Source of the DNA: Puteibacter caeruleilacunae
GTDB taxonomy: Bacteria > Bacteroidota > Bacteroidia > Bacteroidales > Prolixibacteraceae
Length of the DNA stretch: 64,000 bases
NCBI GenBank assembly: GCA_005217565.1
Contig: SJCO01000021.1
Span: 1-64,000, forward strand
Direction: 5' to 3'
A program made the position numbers and the translations under genes. Positions 43,215 to 52,500 of this stretch are shown here, in pieces. A model generated the notes under the pieces. It had not been told where the DNA came from, did no database searches, and saw nothing but the letters and a program-made list of their open reading frames with translations. The stretch's first letter is position 1, and every line of letters begins with the position of its first letter.

Positions 43215-45170
43215 ATGAAGCTAAATATGAAATATCAATTACTCGTTGCATTGTCACTACTTATAGGATTTAGTGGATGTAATGATTATCTGGATCGAGA
43301 ACCATTGGATAAGGTTACTCCAGAGAATTATTTAAAAGCAGAATCAGACTTAGCGGCATATACTATTAACCGCTATAGTTTCCCAACTCATGGTGGCTGG
43401 GGATTGGGTACTTTTAGAAATGATAATGGTACTGATAATCAGGCCTCTTCTGGAGCCAGTAATATTTGGAATCCTGGACAATATCGTGTTGGAGAAGGTG
43501 GTGGATCATGGAATTTCTCTCAAATTCGTCAGTTAAACTATTTCTTCGAACAAGTTCTTCCTCGTTGGAAAGCTGATGAGATAAAGGGTGATGCCGATAA
43601 TATCAATCACTACATTGGCGAAGCATATTTTTTGAGAGCGTATGAGTATTTCAATAGAATTCAAGCATTGGGTGATTTCCCAATTATCAAGACTACCCTT
43701 CCTGATAAACCGGAAGAATTAACTGAAGCATCAAAACGTCGTCCTCGTAATGAAGTGGCTCGTTTCATCATTGCTGACTTGGATTCTGCGATCATGTTGA
43801 TGAAAAATGAACCTCCTTTTGGAAAGAATCGCTTGTCTAAACATGCAGCTCAGTTGTTCAAATCAAGAGTTGCTCTTCATGAAGGTACCTGGTTGAAATA
43901 TCATAAGGGAACCAATCGTGTACCAGGGGGACCAGGATGGCCAGGAGCAAGTGCTGATTACTTGAGTGGATTCTCGGTAAATATTGATTCTGAAATAGAT
44001 TTCTTCCTAACAGAAGCAATGGAAGCTGCAAAGGCAGTAACTGATGATGTCGATTTGACAGCAAATAATGGTGCTACTGATAGTAACGTACACTCTAATC
44101 CTTATTTCCAAATGTTTGGAGATTTGGATATGGAAGGATATGATGAAGTGCTTTTCTGGAGAGGTTATAACAGTGAAATCAGTGTTGGTCATCATACTAT
44201 GCACTATTTACGTAATGGTGGTAACTCAGGATATACCAGAAGTTTTGTGGAGACTTTCTTGATGGATTCAGGGCTTCCAATTTATGATGCTGCTTCGGGA
44301 TATGCAGGAGATGATTCAATTTCAATGACTCAAATTGATCGTGATCCTCGTTTGAAGTTATTTATGAAGACTCCTGGTGATACATTAACCAATATTGGAG
44401 GTATGACTGTTGAAGAATATCCTGACATTTTGGATATTGCAGAGAACAGATACGTTACAGGTTATTCAATCAAAAAAGGTATAAATCCAGATAATAAATT
44501 TACTGATGGGGCTAACCTGACAACTACTGGATCAATTGTGTTCCGAGCTGTTGAGGCATACTTGAACTATATTGAGGCTGATTATGTGAAGAATGGTTCT
44601 TTGAATGGAACATCACAAGATCTTTGGACTAAGATCAGAACTCGTGCTGGTGTTGATACTGATTTCAATAAGACTATTACTGCTACGAATCTTTCATTAG
44701 AGAAAGACTGGGCTCGTTATTCAGGTGGTAACATGATTGATGCAACACTATACAATATCCGTCGTGAGCGCCGATGTGAGTTAATTGCCGAAGGATTCAG
44801 AATGATGGACCTGAAACGTTGGAGAGCGTTGGATCAGGTGCAAAATTACCAGATTGAAGGATTCAAAATATGGGGACCAATGAAAGATTGGTTTGTTGAT
44901 GATGAAGGTGCTAGTACATTGAAAGCTGAACCAGAGAGTTCAAATCCTAATGTTTCGCCTGAGGCGAACAGCATGTACTTGAGACCATACCAAATCCGTC
45001 AGGGTAACAATGATTTCTACAATGGTTACAATTGGCATCCTGCACACTACTTGTCGCCTATTGCTTACGAGCATTTCCTAATTACAAGTCAAGGTGGAGA
45101 TGTAAGTACTTCTGTGATTTATCAAAATCCAGGATGGCCAGTTGAAGCTGGTGCCGGACCAACAGAATAA
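43215..45170 (+). CDS. SusD/RagB-type surface lipoprotein, long form
   Basis: 651 residues, about 100 longer than the two other SusD proteins here. Lipobox GFSGC (Cys22), NDYLDREPLD start, HYIGEAYFLRAYEYF helix (about 133-147), C-terminal RRERRCELIAEGFRMMDLKRW block (about 516-536) and an extra C-terminal extension of about 110 residues. Its last 19 codons and the terminator behind it are duplicated 2.9 kb downstream at 48035-48158. Confidence 0.94.
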   Translation: MKLNMKYQLLVALSLLIGFSGCNDYLDREPLDKVTPENYLKAESDLAAYTINRYSFPTHGGWGLGTFRNDNGTDNQASSGASNIWNPGQYRVGEGGGSWNFSQIRQLNYFFEQVLPRWKADEIKGDADNINHYIGEAYFLRAYEYFNRIQALGDFPIIKTTLPDKPEELTEASKRRPRNEVARFIIADLDSAIMLMKNEPPFGKNRLSKHAAQLFKSRVALHEGTWLKYHKGTNRVPGGPGWPGASADYLSGFSVNIDSEIDFFLTEAMEAAKAVTDDVDLTANNGATDSNVHSNPYFQMFGDLDMEGYDEVLFWRGYNSEISVGHHTMHYLRNGGNSGYTRSFVETFLMDSGLPIYDAASGYAGDDSISMTQIDRDPRLKLFMKTPGDTLTNIGGMTVEEYPDILDIAENRYVTGYSIKKGINPDNKFTDGANLTTTGSIVFRAVEAYLNYIEADYVKNGSLNGTSQDLWTKIRTRAGVDTDFNKTITATNLSLEKDWARYSGGNMIDATLYNIRRERRCELIAEGFRMMDLKRWRALDQVQNYQIEGFKIWGPMKDWFVDDEGASTLKAEPESSNPNVSPEANSMYLRPYQIRQGNNDFYNGYNWHPAHYLSPIAYEHFLITSQGGDVSTSVIYQNPGWPVEAGAGPTE

Positions 45171-45237
45171 ATAATTGAATTAATCACTCTATTAAAAGTT
45201 GAAGGCTGTCTCGTAATGAGATGGCCTTCCTTTATTT
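45114..45237 (+). repeat. 124-bp direct repeat, left copy (susD tail plus terminator)
   Basis: Matches 48035-48158 over 124 bases with no gap and about a dozen mismatches by eye. It includes the last codons of susD, the stop codon and the intrinsic terminator GAAGGCTGTCTC / GAGATGGCCTTC (45201-45229). Confidence 0.9.
45201..45237 (+). terminator. Intrinsic terminator after the long susD
   Basis: Stem of 12 bp (GAAGGCTGTCTC with GAGATGGCCTTC, G-T pairs allowed), 5-nt loop, then a T-rich tail. Confidence 0.85.
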
Positions 45238-45620
45238 CCGAGAATTTACTATTGCTAATCATAACGTTATACATGACGGATTCAAACTGTAACCTGTGTA
45301 CTTATGTTTCAGAGAACACCAGAAGCATCGTTTAACGTCTAGAGGTCTTTTACAGAGGGGAAACGGTTGCTGTTTTTCTGTATCATATTGGAATCTTTCC
45401 CTCTTTCTAATCCGGTTGTATGTTGATTTTCGTATTTTTGTAATCACATTAACTATACAAAGAATGAACACCTGTTAATTAGTCCTAAAACGATTTAGGC
45501 TATTTGAGTCAAAAAACTTATCGCAGTATGCTGAATAAGAAAATTGATGAGTATTCATAGCCTGGTTGTATCTACCTCCATTGAATTGAATGGGAATGAT
45601 TAACACTTAAATTCAAAAAA
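45238..45620 (+). promoter_or_regulatory. Region upstream of GH29 with candidate promoter
   Basis: TATTTTTG at 45433-45440 matches TAnnTTTG. This is 180 bp before the GH29 start, giving a long leader, or serves another start. No supported gene; small ORFs on both strands here overlap one another and look accidental. Confidence 0.4.
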
Positions 45621-47135
45621 ATGAAACAAAATGTATTATTAGCAGTATTACTGCTGTTGGGTACTAGCCTGTTTGCGCAAGAGGTAAAACGGGACTGGGA
45701 TACTGGTAAAGCAAAAGAAGAAGCTAGTAAATTATGGGAAGCAATTGATGCACGCCCGGTGCCTGATTGGTTCGGAAAAGCTAAGTTTGGAATTTTTATT
45801 CACTGGGGACCTTATTCTGTTCCTGCGTGGTCTCCTTCGGGTACTTATACTGAGTGGTATCAAAAATGGTGGTATAGCCACAGTATATTTGGAAATAATA
45901 ATCCTCAAAGTGATGCTATCCCAAATTTCCAGAAGAACAAATATGGTGAAGAGTCAAGTTATTACGATTTTGGAAAGATGCTGAAGGCTGAATTATATGA
46001 TCCTACAGAATGGGCAGATTTATTTAAGCGCTCAGGAGCCAAGTATATTATCTTGACTTCAAAGCACCACGATGGTTATACCTTGTGGCCTAATAAGCAA
46101 GCACAAAACGGTCGTTTCTTTCCATGGAATGCTGGTGAGACAGGAGCTAAGAGAGATTTGATTGCGCCATATATGAAGGCAATGCGAGAAGCTGGTCTTA
46201 AGGCTGGTTTATATTACAGTTTATATGAATGGTATCATCCATGGTATCAGATGCGCAGTGATGATTTTGTGACCAAACACTATCATCCACAGTTTAAAGA
46301 CTTGGTGAGCAAATATTCTCCTGATCTAATTTATGCTGATGGCGAATGGGATATGGAAGACAGCTACTGGAGAAGTGGAGAATTATTAACGTGGTTGTTT
46401 AATGAATCAGAGTGTGGTAAAGATGTTGTAATTAATGACCGTTGGTTTAAAGGTAGTCGTTTTAACCATGGAGGATATTATACAACAGAGTATGATGCAC
46501 ACTTTGATGATTTTGATAAACCATTTGAAGAAATCAGGGGAATGGGACTTTCATTTGGTTATAATCGCGATGAGGACATCGAAGATTACAACACTGCGCA
46601 AACCCTGATCCTGATGTTGTGTGATATTGTTTGCCAGGGTGGTAACCTTTGCTTAAATGTGGGACCGTCGGCCGATGGTAAAATTCCGGTGATTATGCAG
46701 GAACGTTTATTACAAATTGGTGAATGGTTAGACTTAAACGGAGAAGCTATTTATGAAACCACTGTGTGGAAAAAACCTTTCCAATGGTCTAAAGGTAATA
46801 GAGAGTTTGATTTCAAAGCGGGTAAAGCCTATGCTGATGGAGATTATATTTTAAAACAAACAGTTAAACCAATCGACGGTAAAGCTGTTAAGCAAATGTT
46901 CTTCACCAAAAAAGGAAATGACTTGTATGTGATATTGCCTGTTTGGAATAAGAAAGCCTTTAAGATCAAGGATGTTAAGCTTGGATCAGGTGCTAAAATC
47001 AACTTGTTAGGAGTTGATCAGAAGGTTAAAATGGTACAAAGAGGTAAAGATGTTGTTGTAACATTACCACAATATGATCCATCATGGAATATCAATGATA
47101 TTGCCTATGTATTAAAGATCACTAATTGTCAATAG
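45621..47135 (+). CDS. GH29 alpha-L-fucosidase
   Basis: 504 residues, signal peptide 1-20 (LFAQ). GH29 enzymes release alpha-linked L-fucose with retention. The N-terminal (beta/alpha)8 domain shows FGIFIHWGPYSVPAW (about 56-70), SKHHDGYTLW (147-156) and the nucleophile Asp240 in DLIYADGEWD. It is followed by GGNLCLNVGPSADGKIP (about 344-360) and a C-terminal beta domain from about 390. The length is normal. It is followed by GH16 after 21 bp, so the two are co-transcribed; no lipobox, so periplasmic or secreted. Confidence 0.92.
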   Translation: MKQNVLLAVLLLLGTSLFAQEVKRDWDTGKAKEEASKLWEAIDARPVPDWFGKAKFGIFIHWGPYSVPAWSPSGTYTEWYQKWWYSHSIFGNNNPQSDAIPNFQKNKYGEESSYYDFGKMLKAELYDPTEWADLFKRSGAKYIILTSKHHDGYTLWPNKQAQNGRFFPWNAGETGAKRDLIAPYMKAMREAGLKAGLYYSLYEWYHPWYQMRSDDFVTKHYHPQFKDLVSKYSPDLIYADGEWDMEDSYWRSGELLTWLFNESECGKDVVINDRWFKGSRFNHGGYYTTEYDAHFDDFDKPFEEIRGMGLSFGYNRDEDIEDYNTAQTLILMLCDIVCQGGNLCLNVGPSADGKIPVIMQERLLQIGEWLDLNGEAIYETTVWKKPFQWSKGNREFDFKAGKAYADGDYILKQTVKPIDGKAVKQMFFTKKGNDLYVILPVWNKKAFKIKDVKLGSGAKINLLGVDQKVKMVQRGKDVVVTLPQYDPSWNINDIAYVLKITNCQ

Positions 47136-47156
47136 ATTGTAGGAAATTTTAAACAG

Positions 47157-47987
47157 ATGAGGATCATTATAAAATTTGCCATCATAGCATGTGTATTATT
47201 TACAGCGTGTGTAAATGGTCAGAACAGTGAAGGTTTTAAACCAACAACAGAGAAAAACTCCGATAACTGGAAGTATGAACCTTCCATAAGCGATGAGTTT
47301 GATGACGCAGAACTAGATACAGCCAAATGGTATAATATAAACCCAACCTGGATTGGACGAGCTCCATCTTTGTTTAGAGCATCGAATGTTACTGTAGAAG
47401 ATGGAATGCTGGTACTAACAGGAAAGCGTGAAGATGTAGCTGATGCGCCAGAAGGGTATCATACTTTTACCTCGGCAGCAGTACAGGGAAAACGAAAAGT
47501 ACTTTACGGTTATTTCGAAATTAAATGTAAGCCTATGGATTCAGCTTTGTCAAGTGCTTTTTGGCTGTATACTCCGGATTCAGTTAAACAAGAAGAAATT
47601 GACATATTTGAGATCTGTGGAAGAAATGATGTTGATAAAGAATATGAACATACCTATTTTGCAACAACTCACTATATTATTCACAAAAAGGACTTGAAAA
47701 TTAGCGACCATGTTGCTCATAAAACCGATTATAAACTGGCTAACCGTTTTATTGTGGCTGGATTAAAATGGACGCGTGAAGAAATAATCTGGTATTTAGA
47801 TGGGAAAGAAATACGTAGACGTAAAAACGATTTCTGGCATAGTCCTGAAACAATAAACTTCGATAGTGAAGCATTTCCTTCTTGGTGGGGCTTACCTTCT
47901 GAAAAGGACAATGGTGGTCGATTTGAAATAGAGTATTTCAGGTATTGGTCGCAAATCAAAGAAAGTGATATTAGTTATAAGAACTAA
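47157..47987 (+). CDS. GH16 endo-glycanase, lipoprotein
   Basis: 276 residues. Lipobox LFTAC (Cys18). GH16 jelly-roll with the ExDxxE catalytic motif: Glu147 (nucleophile), Asp149 and Glu152 (acid/base) in EEIDIFEICG. Family context blocks are SDEFDDAELDTAKW (about 45-58), VLYGYFEIKCKP (115-126) and a SAFWLY strand before the catalytic motif. GH16 enzymes cleave beta-1,3/1,4 glucans or galactans, agars, carrageenans, keratan or mucin-type chains; the sequence alone does not settle which. With GH29 and GH20 alongside, a fucosylated, HexNAc-containing galactan-type chain is plausible. Surface attachment fits a role in the first cut. Confidence 0.9.
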   Translation: MRIIIKFAIIACVLFTACVNGQNSEGFKPTTEKNSDNWKYEPSISDEFDDAELDTAKWYNINPTWIGRAPSLFRASNVTVEDGMLVLTGKREDVADAPEGYHTFTSAAVQGKRKVLYGYFEIKCKPMDSALSSAFWLYTPDSVKQEEIDIFEICGRNDVDKEYEHTYFATTHYIIHKKDLKISDHVAHKTDYKLANRFIVAGLKWTREEIIWYLDGKEIRRRKNDFWHSPETINFDSEAFPSWWGLPSEKDNGGRFEIEYFRYWSQIKESDISYKN

Positions 47988-48034
47988 TTTTTATTTTCCT
48001 GTAAGAATGTTCTATTAGTAATTTTATGTAATCA

Positions 48035-48158
48035 GTGATTGATCAAAATCCAGGATGCCCAGTAGAAGCTGGGGCCGGATCAACAGAATAAATAATTGAA
48101 TTAATCATCCTATTTCAAGTTGAAGGCTGTCTCATTACGAGATGGCCTTCCTTTATTT
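48035..48158 (+). repeat. 124-bp direct repeat, right copy (orphan susD tail plus terminator)
   Basis: Same length as the copy at 45114-45237. Codons corresponding to the susD C-terminus, its stop and terminator stem (48122-48150) are present with no susD upstream. It is a relic of a duplication and also works as the terminator for GH29-GH16. The terminator loop differs but both stem arms are unchanged. Confidence 0.9.
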
Positions 48159-48374
48159 TAAGAGCTTTACTGGCAGCTAGCATGGAGTTTAAAGGTTCCG
48201 GTCTTGGTTTATATTTCTTTTTGCAGGCAGCCTTGACTTTTTCCTCTCAATCTAAAAAATGAAGAGTCCGTTCAGCTTAAGAACAATTAAAAACAAAGAT
48301 TATTCTTAAACCTTTGCATTATCAAAATAGATTATAACTTTAGTCATTTAAAAAATTAACTAAAACCAGTGATA
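48159..48374 (+). other. Region before GH20
   Basis: No gene. CAGGCAGCCTTGACTTT at about 48225-48241 recurs exactly near 61690 before the last SusC gene. A weak promoter-like AACCTTTG lies near 48308. Confidence 0.4.
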
Positions 48375-50456
48375 ATGAAACGTTTTTGGAATTACCTACT
48401 CATTCTATTTTTTATTTGTATAATTAGTCTTGGTGCTTCAGCCCAGGATACCAGATCTACAGCACAACGGGAAGATAAAGCTCTATTTAAAGCTAAGTTC
48501 TCTTCGGAGGAGTTGAATGCAGCTCCTGTTAAATTAATGCCTTATCCTCAGAAGGTGAAATGGGGAACCAGTCAAAAGAAGCTGAAGCAGATCAGACTCG
48601 TTAATGTTGCTCAATTGAACAATAGTGTGGAAGAGGAGATTCAAGCTATTGTTAAGAGTTCTGGGATTAAAGTATCAGATAAAGCCAATTACTATCTGGA
48701 ATTTAAACATGACAAGGAGCTTGGAGAAGAAGCATATGATTTAAAAGTGACCAGTGATGGGATTATAGTGAGTGCCTCGACAAGTAAAGGACAATACTAT
48801 GCTCTTCAAACGGTACGCCAGTTGATCAATATTGATGGAAAATCTGTTCATATTCAGTCGTGTGAAATTGAAGATGAACCTGCTTTTGGGATAAGAGGTT
48901 TTATGATTGATGTTGGTCGTAATTTTCAAAGTATGGAGTCGCTTAAGAATCTCTTGGATATAATGGCTCTGTACAAATTAAATGTTTTTCATTGGCACCT
49001 TACTGATCGCCCTGCCTGGCGTATCGAAAGTAAAAGTTATCCTCAGCTAACAAAAGCAGAAAATCATCGTGCAACCAGGGATCCTGGAATGTATTATACT
49101 TACGATGAAATAAGAGAATTAATTGCTTATGCAGCAACGAAAAATATAACAGTTGTTCCTGAAATTGATATGCCGGGACACAGTGACTCATTCCGCACAG
49201 CTATGGGAGTGAGAATGGAGTCAGCCGAAGGAATGATTATCCTGGAGAATATCTTGTTGGAGTTTTTTAAGGAAATTCCGATTGAAATGGCTCCAATGAT
49301 TCATATTGGTTCAGATGAGGTTCACATAAAAAATCCAAAGGAGTTTATTGAAAAAATGGCCGGTATTGTTGAGGAGAATGGTCGTTCCGTTATTGTTTGG
49401 TCTCCGGGACTGGAAGCTCCAAATAGTGTTATCCGACAAACCTGGGGATCGGCTGACGCTGTGCAAGGTGCATTTCAGGAAATAGATTCCCGAAGAAGTT
49501 ATGTGAACTCAGGGGAACCGATGTCGAATGTAAATAATCTCCTTTTTAAACCAATTGGGGCAGATTCAAATAATAAGACTATTGGTGGTATTATTTGTCA
49601 TTGGCCTGATGTTAATATAGAGAATGAACAAGATGCTTTCAGACAAAATCCTGTGTATTCTTCATTGCTTACTTATGCGTGGGCAACCTGGACTGCTGAT
49701 GTTATTTCTGCTCCTCGAAAATACAGAATGCAACTCCCGGAAAAAGGTACTGAAGCTGCTGCATATTTCAATGCATTTGAGTCATTCCTAATCAGCCATA
49801 AGGAGTCGCAGTTTAGTGATCTTCCTTTTTTCTATCATGCTCAAAGTGATAAGGAATGGGAATTGATAGGGCCTTTTAAAGGCGATGATGGCGATAGCAT
49901 TTTGATGGCTGGCGATAACTATAGTTACATGTATAATGGAAAGCCTGTTGAGTGGTTTCCTGTAAGGGGAAATACATTGATGCTTAGAACACGTTGGACG
50001 CGAGAGGGATATTTTGCTAAGGAGAAAGCTAATGCAACTGTTTATGCCAGAACCTTTGTTTATAGCGACAAGAGAAAAGAGGTTCCTGCGTGGATTGGAT
50101 TCGAAACTCCTATGCGTGCCAATAGGATATATACAGGAATAGCAGAAAATGGAGAGTGGGATATTAATGGGGGCTTGATCATGGTGAACGGTCAAAAATT
50201 AATAGGACCTAAGTGGCAGAATCCTGGATGGAAGACTGAAAAGCAATCGGGATGGGGAACACCAAAGGATCAGGAAATACCTTGGGCAGATGAGGAACTT
50301 TACTGGTTAAGAGAACCGGCAACAATAACCTTTAATAAAGGCTGGAACGAGGTGTTGGTTAAGATTCCATGTACGACCGATTACCAGAACTGGATGTTTA
50401 CATTTGTGCCTTTAGATATGAAAGGTTTGAAGTTTTCGACCTCTCCAGAGAACTAG
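48375..50456 (+). CDS. GH20 beta-N-acetylhexosaminidase-like enzyme
   Basis: 693 residues from the ATG at 48375; a GTG six bases earlier is in frame. Signal peptide to about 24 (GASAQ). N-terminal GH20b-like domain (about 50-165), then the GH20 barrel with FMIDVGRNFQ (176-185), LNVFHWHLTDRPAWRIE (203-219), VVPEIDMPGHS (260-270) and the catalytic pair Asp314-Glu315 in HIGSDEVHI. The C-terminal 220 residues are an accessory region rich in aromatic residues. GH20 enzymes remove terminal beta-GlcNAc/GalNAc by substrate-assisted catalysis. Placed at the end of the ECF-controlled locus with GH29 and GH16. Confidence 0.9.
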   Translation: MKRFWNYLLILFFICIISLGASAQDTRSTAQREDKALFKAKFSSEELNAAPVKLMPYPQKVKWGTSQKKLKQIRLVNVAQLNNSVEEEIQAIVKSSGIKVSDKANYYLEFKHDKELGEEAYDLKVTSDGIIVSASTSKGQYYALQTVRQLINIDGKSVHIQSCEIEDEPAFGIRGFMIDVGRNFQSMESLKNLLDIMALYKLNVFHWHLTDRPAWRIESKSYPQLTKAENHRATRDPGMYYTYDEIRELIAYAATKNITVVPEIDMPGHSDSFRTAMGVRMESAEGMIILENILLEFFKEIPIEMAPMIHIGSDEVHIKNPKEFIEKMAGIVEENGRSVIVWSPGLEAPNSVIRQTWGSADAVQGAFQEIDSRRSYVNSGEPMSNVNNLLFKPIGADSNNKTIGGIICHWPDVNIENEQDAFRQNPVYSSLLTYAWATWTADVISAPRKYRMQLPEKGTEAAAYFNAFESFLISHKESQFSDLPFFYHAQSDKEWELIGPFKGDDGDSILMAGDNYSYMYNGKPVEWFPVRGNTLMLRTRWTREGYFAKEKANATVYARTFVYSDKRKEVPAWIGFETPMRANRIYTGIAENGEWDINGGLIMVNGQKLIGPKWQNPGWKTEKQSGWGTPKDQEIPWADEELYWLREPATITFNKGWNEVLVKIPCTTDYQNWMFTFVPLDMKGLKFSTSPEN

Positions 50457-50493
50457 TTAGAAAAACAATGTAATATAATATCATTGATTGATT

Positions 50494-50531
50494 CACAGGC
50501 TCTTCGAATAATAACGTAGAGCCTGTTTTTG
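50494..50531 (+). terminator. Intrinsic terminator after GH20
   Basis: Nine-bp stem ACAGGCTCT / AGAGCCTGT followed by TTTT(T)G. Confidence 0.85.
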
Positions 50532-50553
50532 TATATAATCTAACAGTCATCAT

Positions 50554-50583
50554 TTTGGAAATAGCGGAATAGTTATACATTTG
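50554..50583 (+). promoter_or_regulatory. Promoter of ECF sigma gene (TTTG-18-TACATTTG)
   Basis: TTTG at 50554-50557 and TACATTTG at 50576-50583, 18 bp apart, 22 bp before the ATG at 50606. Full consensus. Confidence 0.7.
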
Positions 50584-50605
50584 TGATATCAATCAAATCA
50601 TATTA

Positions 50606-51199
50606 ATGGCGTTACCTGTTCGAAATATTGACTCACATGAGGTTGAAAAACTGAAGACCGGAGATGTAAAATCTTTCGACAGGTTATTTAATAAATACTC
50701 CGATCGTTTGTATCGGTTTGCATTAAAATACCTGAAATCGGTGGAAGATGCCGAGGAAGTTGTGCAGGGTGTTTTCTTGTATATCTGGGAGAATAAAGAG
50801 GGATTGAAACCAGAGTTGTCGTTTAATTCCTATTTATTTACGATTGCTTTAAACATGATCAAGAAGCAATTCCAGAAGAAAGCTCGCGAAAATGACTTCA
50901 AGGATGATATCTTGTGCACTTTTCTGGAGGCAGATGATAGTCTTGATCAGGTAATTGATTACAAGTTTCTGCTAAAAAAAGTAGAAGCCATAATTGAGTC
51001 AATGCCTGAAAAACGAAAAGAAGTATTTATTAAGAGAAAATATAACGACTTACCTATAAAAGACATTGCTGCTGAAATGAACATTTCACCCAACACTGTC
51101 GAAAATCACCTCTCTGCGGCTCAGAAATATATATTGAAAGAATTGGAAAGGGAAAAATTGGCAGGATTGCTGTTTTTTATGCTTTTCATCAAGATATAA
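50606..51199 (+). CDS. ECF-type sigma factor of the third PUL
   Basis: 197 residues. Region 2: VEDAEEVVQGVFLYIWENKEG; region 4: DLPIKDIAAEMNISPNTVENHLSAAQ. It is less like the other two sigmas of the window, which share LKYREIAERLD. A short hydrophobic tail (GLLFFMLFIKI) ends it. Followed by FecR after 145 bp and SusC with STN, so it should drive this locus on ligand import. Confidence 0.92.
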   Translation: MALPVRNIDSHEVEKLKTGDVKSFDRLFNKYSDRLYRFALKYLKSVEDAEEVVQGVFLYIWENKEGLKPELSFNSYLFTIALNMIKKQFQKKARENDFKDDILCTFLEADDSLDQVIDYKFLLKKVEAIIESMPEKRKEVFIKRKYNDLPIKDIAAEMNISPNTVENHLSAAQKYILKELEREKLAGLLFFMLFIKI

Positions 51200-51344
51200 T
51201 CACATCTTCTTGTTGGAATGTGAAAAAAAAAGTAACTGTATGGGTTTGATATCTAGGTTGATATGGTCTTTTGTGTGCTTTTTTTGAAAAAAACTTCAAT
51301 TCTGACTAGTGGATTTTGTCCGTTAACGTACATAACCTATAACA

Positions 51345-52373
51345 ATGGATATGAAAAACGACATATTGAAACGATTTGTAGCCGATAGGTTCTCTATGAG
51401 AGATTATCTGCAAGTGAAAGATTATATGAGGAAGGATGAGAACGCAACAGAGGTTGATGAGTTTATGCAGCAGGATTGGAATGATACCTCCTTATCAGCT
51501 GATCGTAAACATACTCTTGGCCATATTCTAGAGGTTCTGCATGAACAAATCAAATCAACAGGTGAAACTAAGAAAAATGTTTCGTACGACTTTAAACGCG
51601 TATTTTTTAAGGTTGCAGCTGTACTAATTTTACCAGCATTAATTACAATTGGGGTACTTAGTTACTTGTATATAGGAGAACAAAAGATTGACAATTCATG
51701 GGTGGAAATCCATTCGCCTGTAGGTGCACGAACAAACTTTCAACTACCTGATGGTTCGATAGGATGGTTAAACAGCGGCTCATCAATTAAATACCAGAGT
51801 CAGTTTAACGATTCCCGAAAGGTAGAAATTGAAGGAGAAGTATGGTTTGATGTAACTCATCAGAAAGACAAGGACTTTGTGGTACATACACCGTATTTTA
51901 ATGTTCGGGTATTGGGAACTAAGTTTAATGTAACTGCGTACAGTGAAGAAGAGGTGGCACAAGTAATTTTGGAGGAAGGTAAGGTACAGGTTTTAGATGA
52001 AAGTAATCAGCTAAAGAGTACTTTGAAACCCAATGAACGGTTGATGGTTAATAATGTGACACATCAATTTACCAAAGAATCTTTTGATGCGAAATCATAC
52101 GTCTCATGGATCTATGGAAAGTTGATATTTAAAAATGTTCCTTTCTCTGCTATTGCTGAAAGGATCGGACGGAAGTACAATGTTGACGTGGAAATCAAAG
52201 ATGAGGAGCTTAAAACATCAATTTTCAGGGCAACCTTTGAAGATGAAAGTCTCGAGGAAATCTGTCAATTGTTGAAGGGGGTAGCACCGGTGGACTATAA
52301 AATTCATAGACGTAAGAAAAGTCCTGATGGAACGACTATCAAGGGCAAAGTTGAATTTTGGCTAAGAAAATAA
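51345..52373 (+). CDS. FecR-type anti-sigma factor
   Basis: 342 residues (ATG at 51345; a second Met two codons on). Sigma-binding part about 1-80, membrane span about 88-112 (KVAAVLILPALITIGVLSYLY), FecR domain (FQLPDGSIGWLNSGSSIKY; IEGEVWFDVTHQ; VLGTKFNVTAY) and DUF4974-like end (LIFKNVPFSAIAERIGRKYNVDVEI). Partner of the 50606 sigma and of the STN domain encoded at 52501. Confidence 0.93.
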   Translation: MDMKNDILKRFVADRFSMRDYLQVKDYMRKDENATEVDEFMQQDWNDTSLSADRKHTLGHILEVLHEQIKSTGETKKNVSYDFKRVFFKVAAVLILPALITIGVLSYLYIGEQKIDNSWVEIHSPVGARTNFQLPDGSIGWLNSGSSIKYQSQFNDSRKVEIEGEVWFDVTHQKDKDFVVHTPYFNVRVLGTKFNVTAYSEEEVAQVILEEGKVQVLDESNQLKSTLKPNERLMVNNVTHQFTKESFDAKSYVSWIYGKLIFKNVPFSAIAERIGRKYNVDVEIKDEELKTSIFRATFEDESLEEICQLLKGVAPVDYKIHRRKKSPDGTTIKGKVEFWLRK

Positions 52374-52421
52374 TTTTAAACCTAACTGAATTGCTAATGA
52401 ATTAGAGTATTGTGAGAGAGA

Positions 52422-52452
52422 ACAGGGCAGGTATTTGCGGTACCTACCCTGT
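52422..52452 (+). terminator. Hairpin between fecR and susC, second locus
   Basis: ACAGGGCAGGTA pairs with TACCTACCCTGT (one G-T pair), loop about 7 nt, no T tract. Same position as the stem at 39629, but unrelated in sequence. Confidence 0.55.
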
Positions 52453-52500
52453 CAGTAGAATTAATTTATCCAAGTATTAAATCCACTATTTGACAAAATT

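Noticed and set aside
45259-45478. Overlapping small ORFs on both strands before GH29
   Set aside because: They coincide with the promoter/leader region and have no coding signs.
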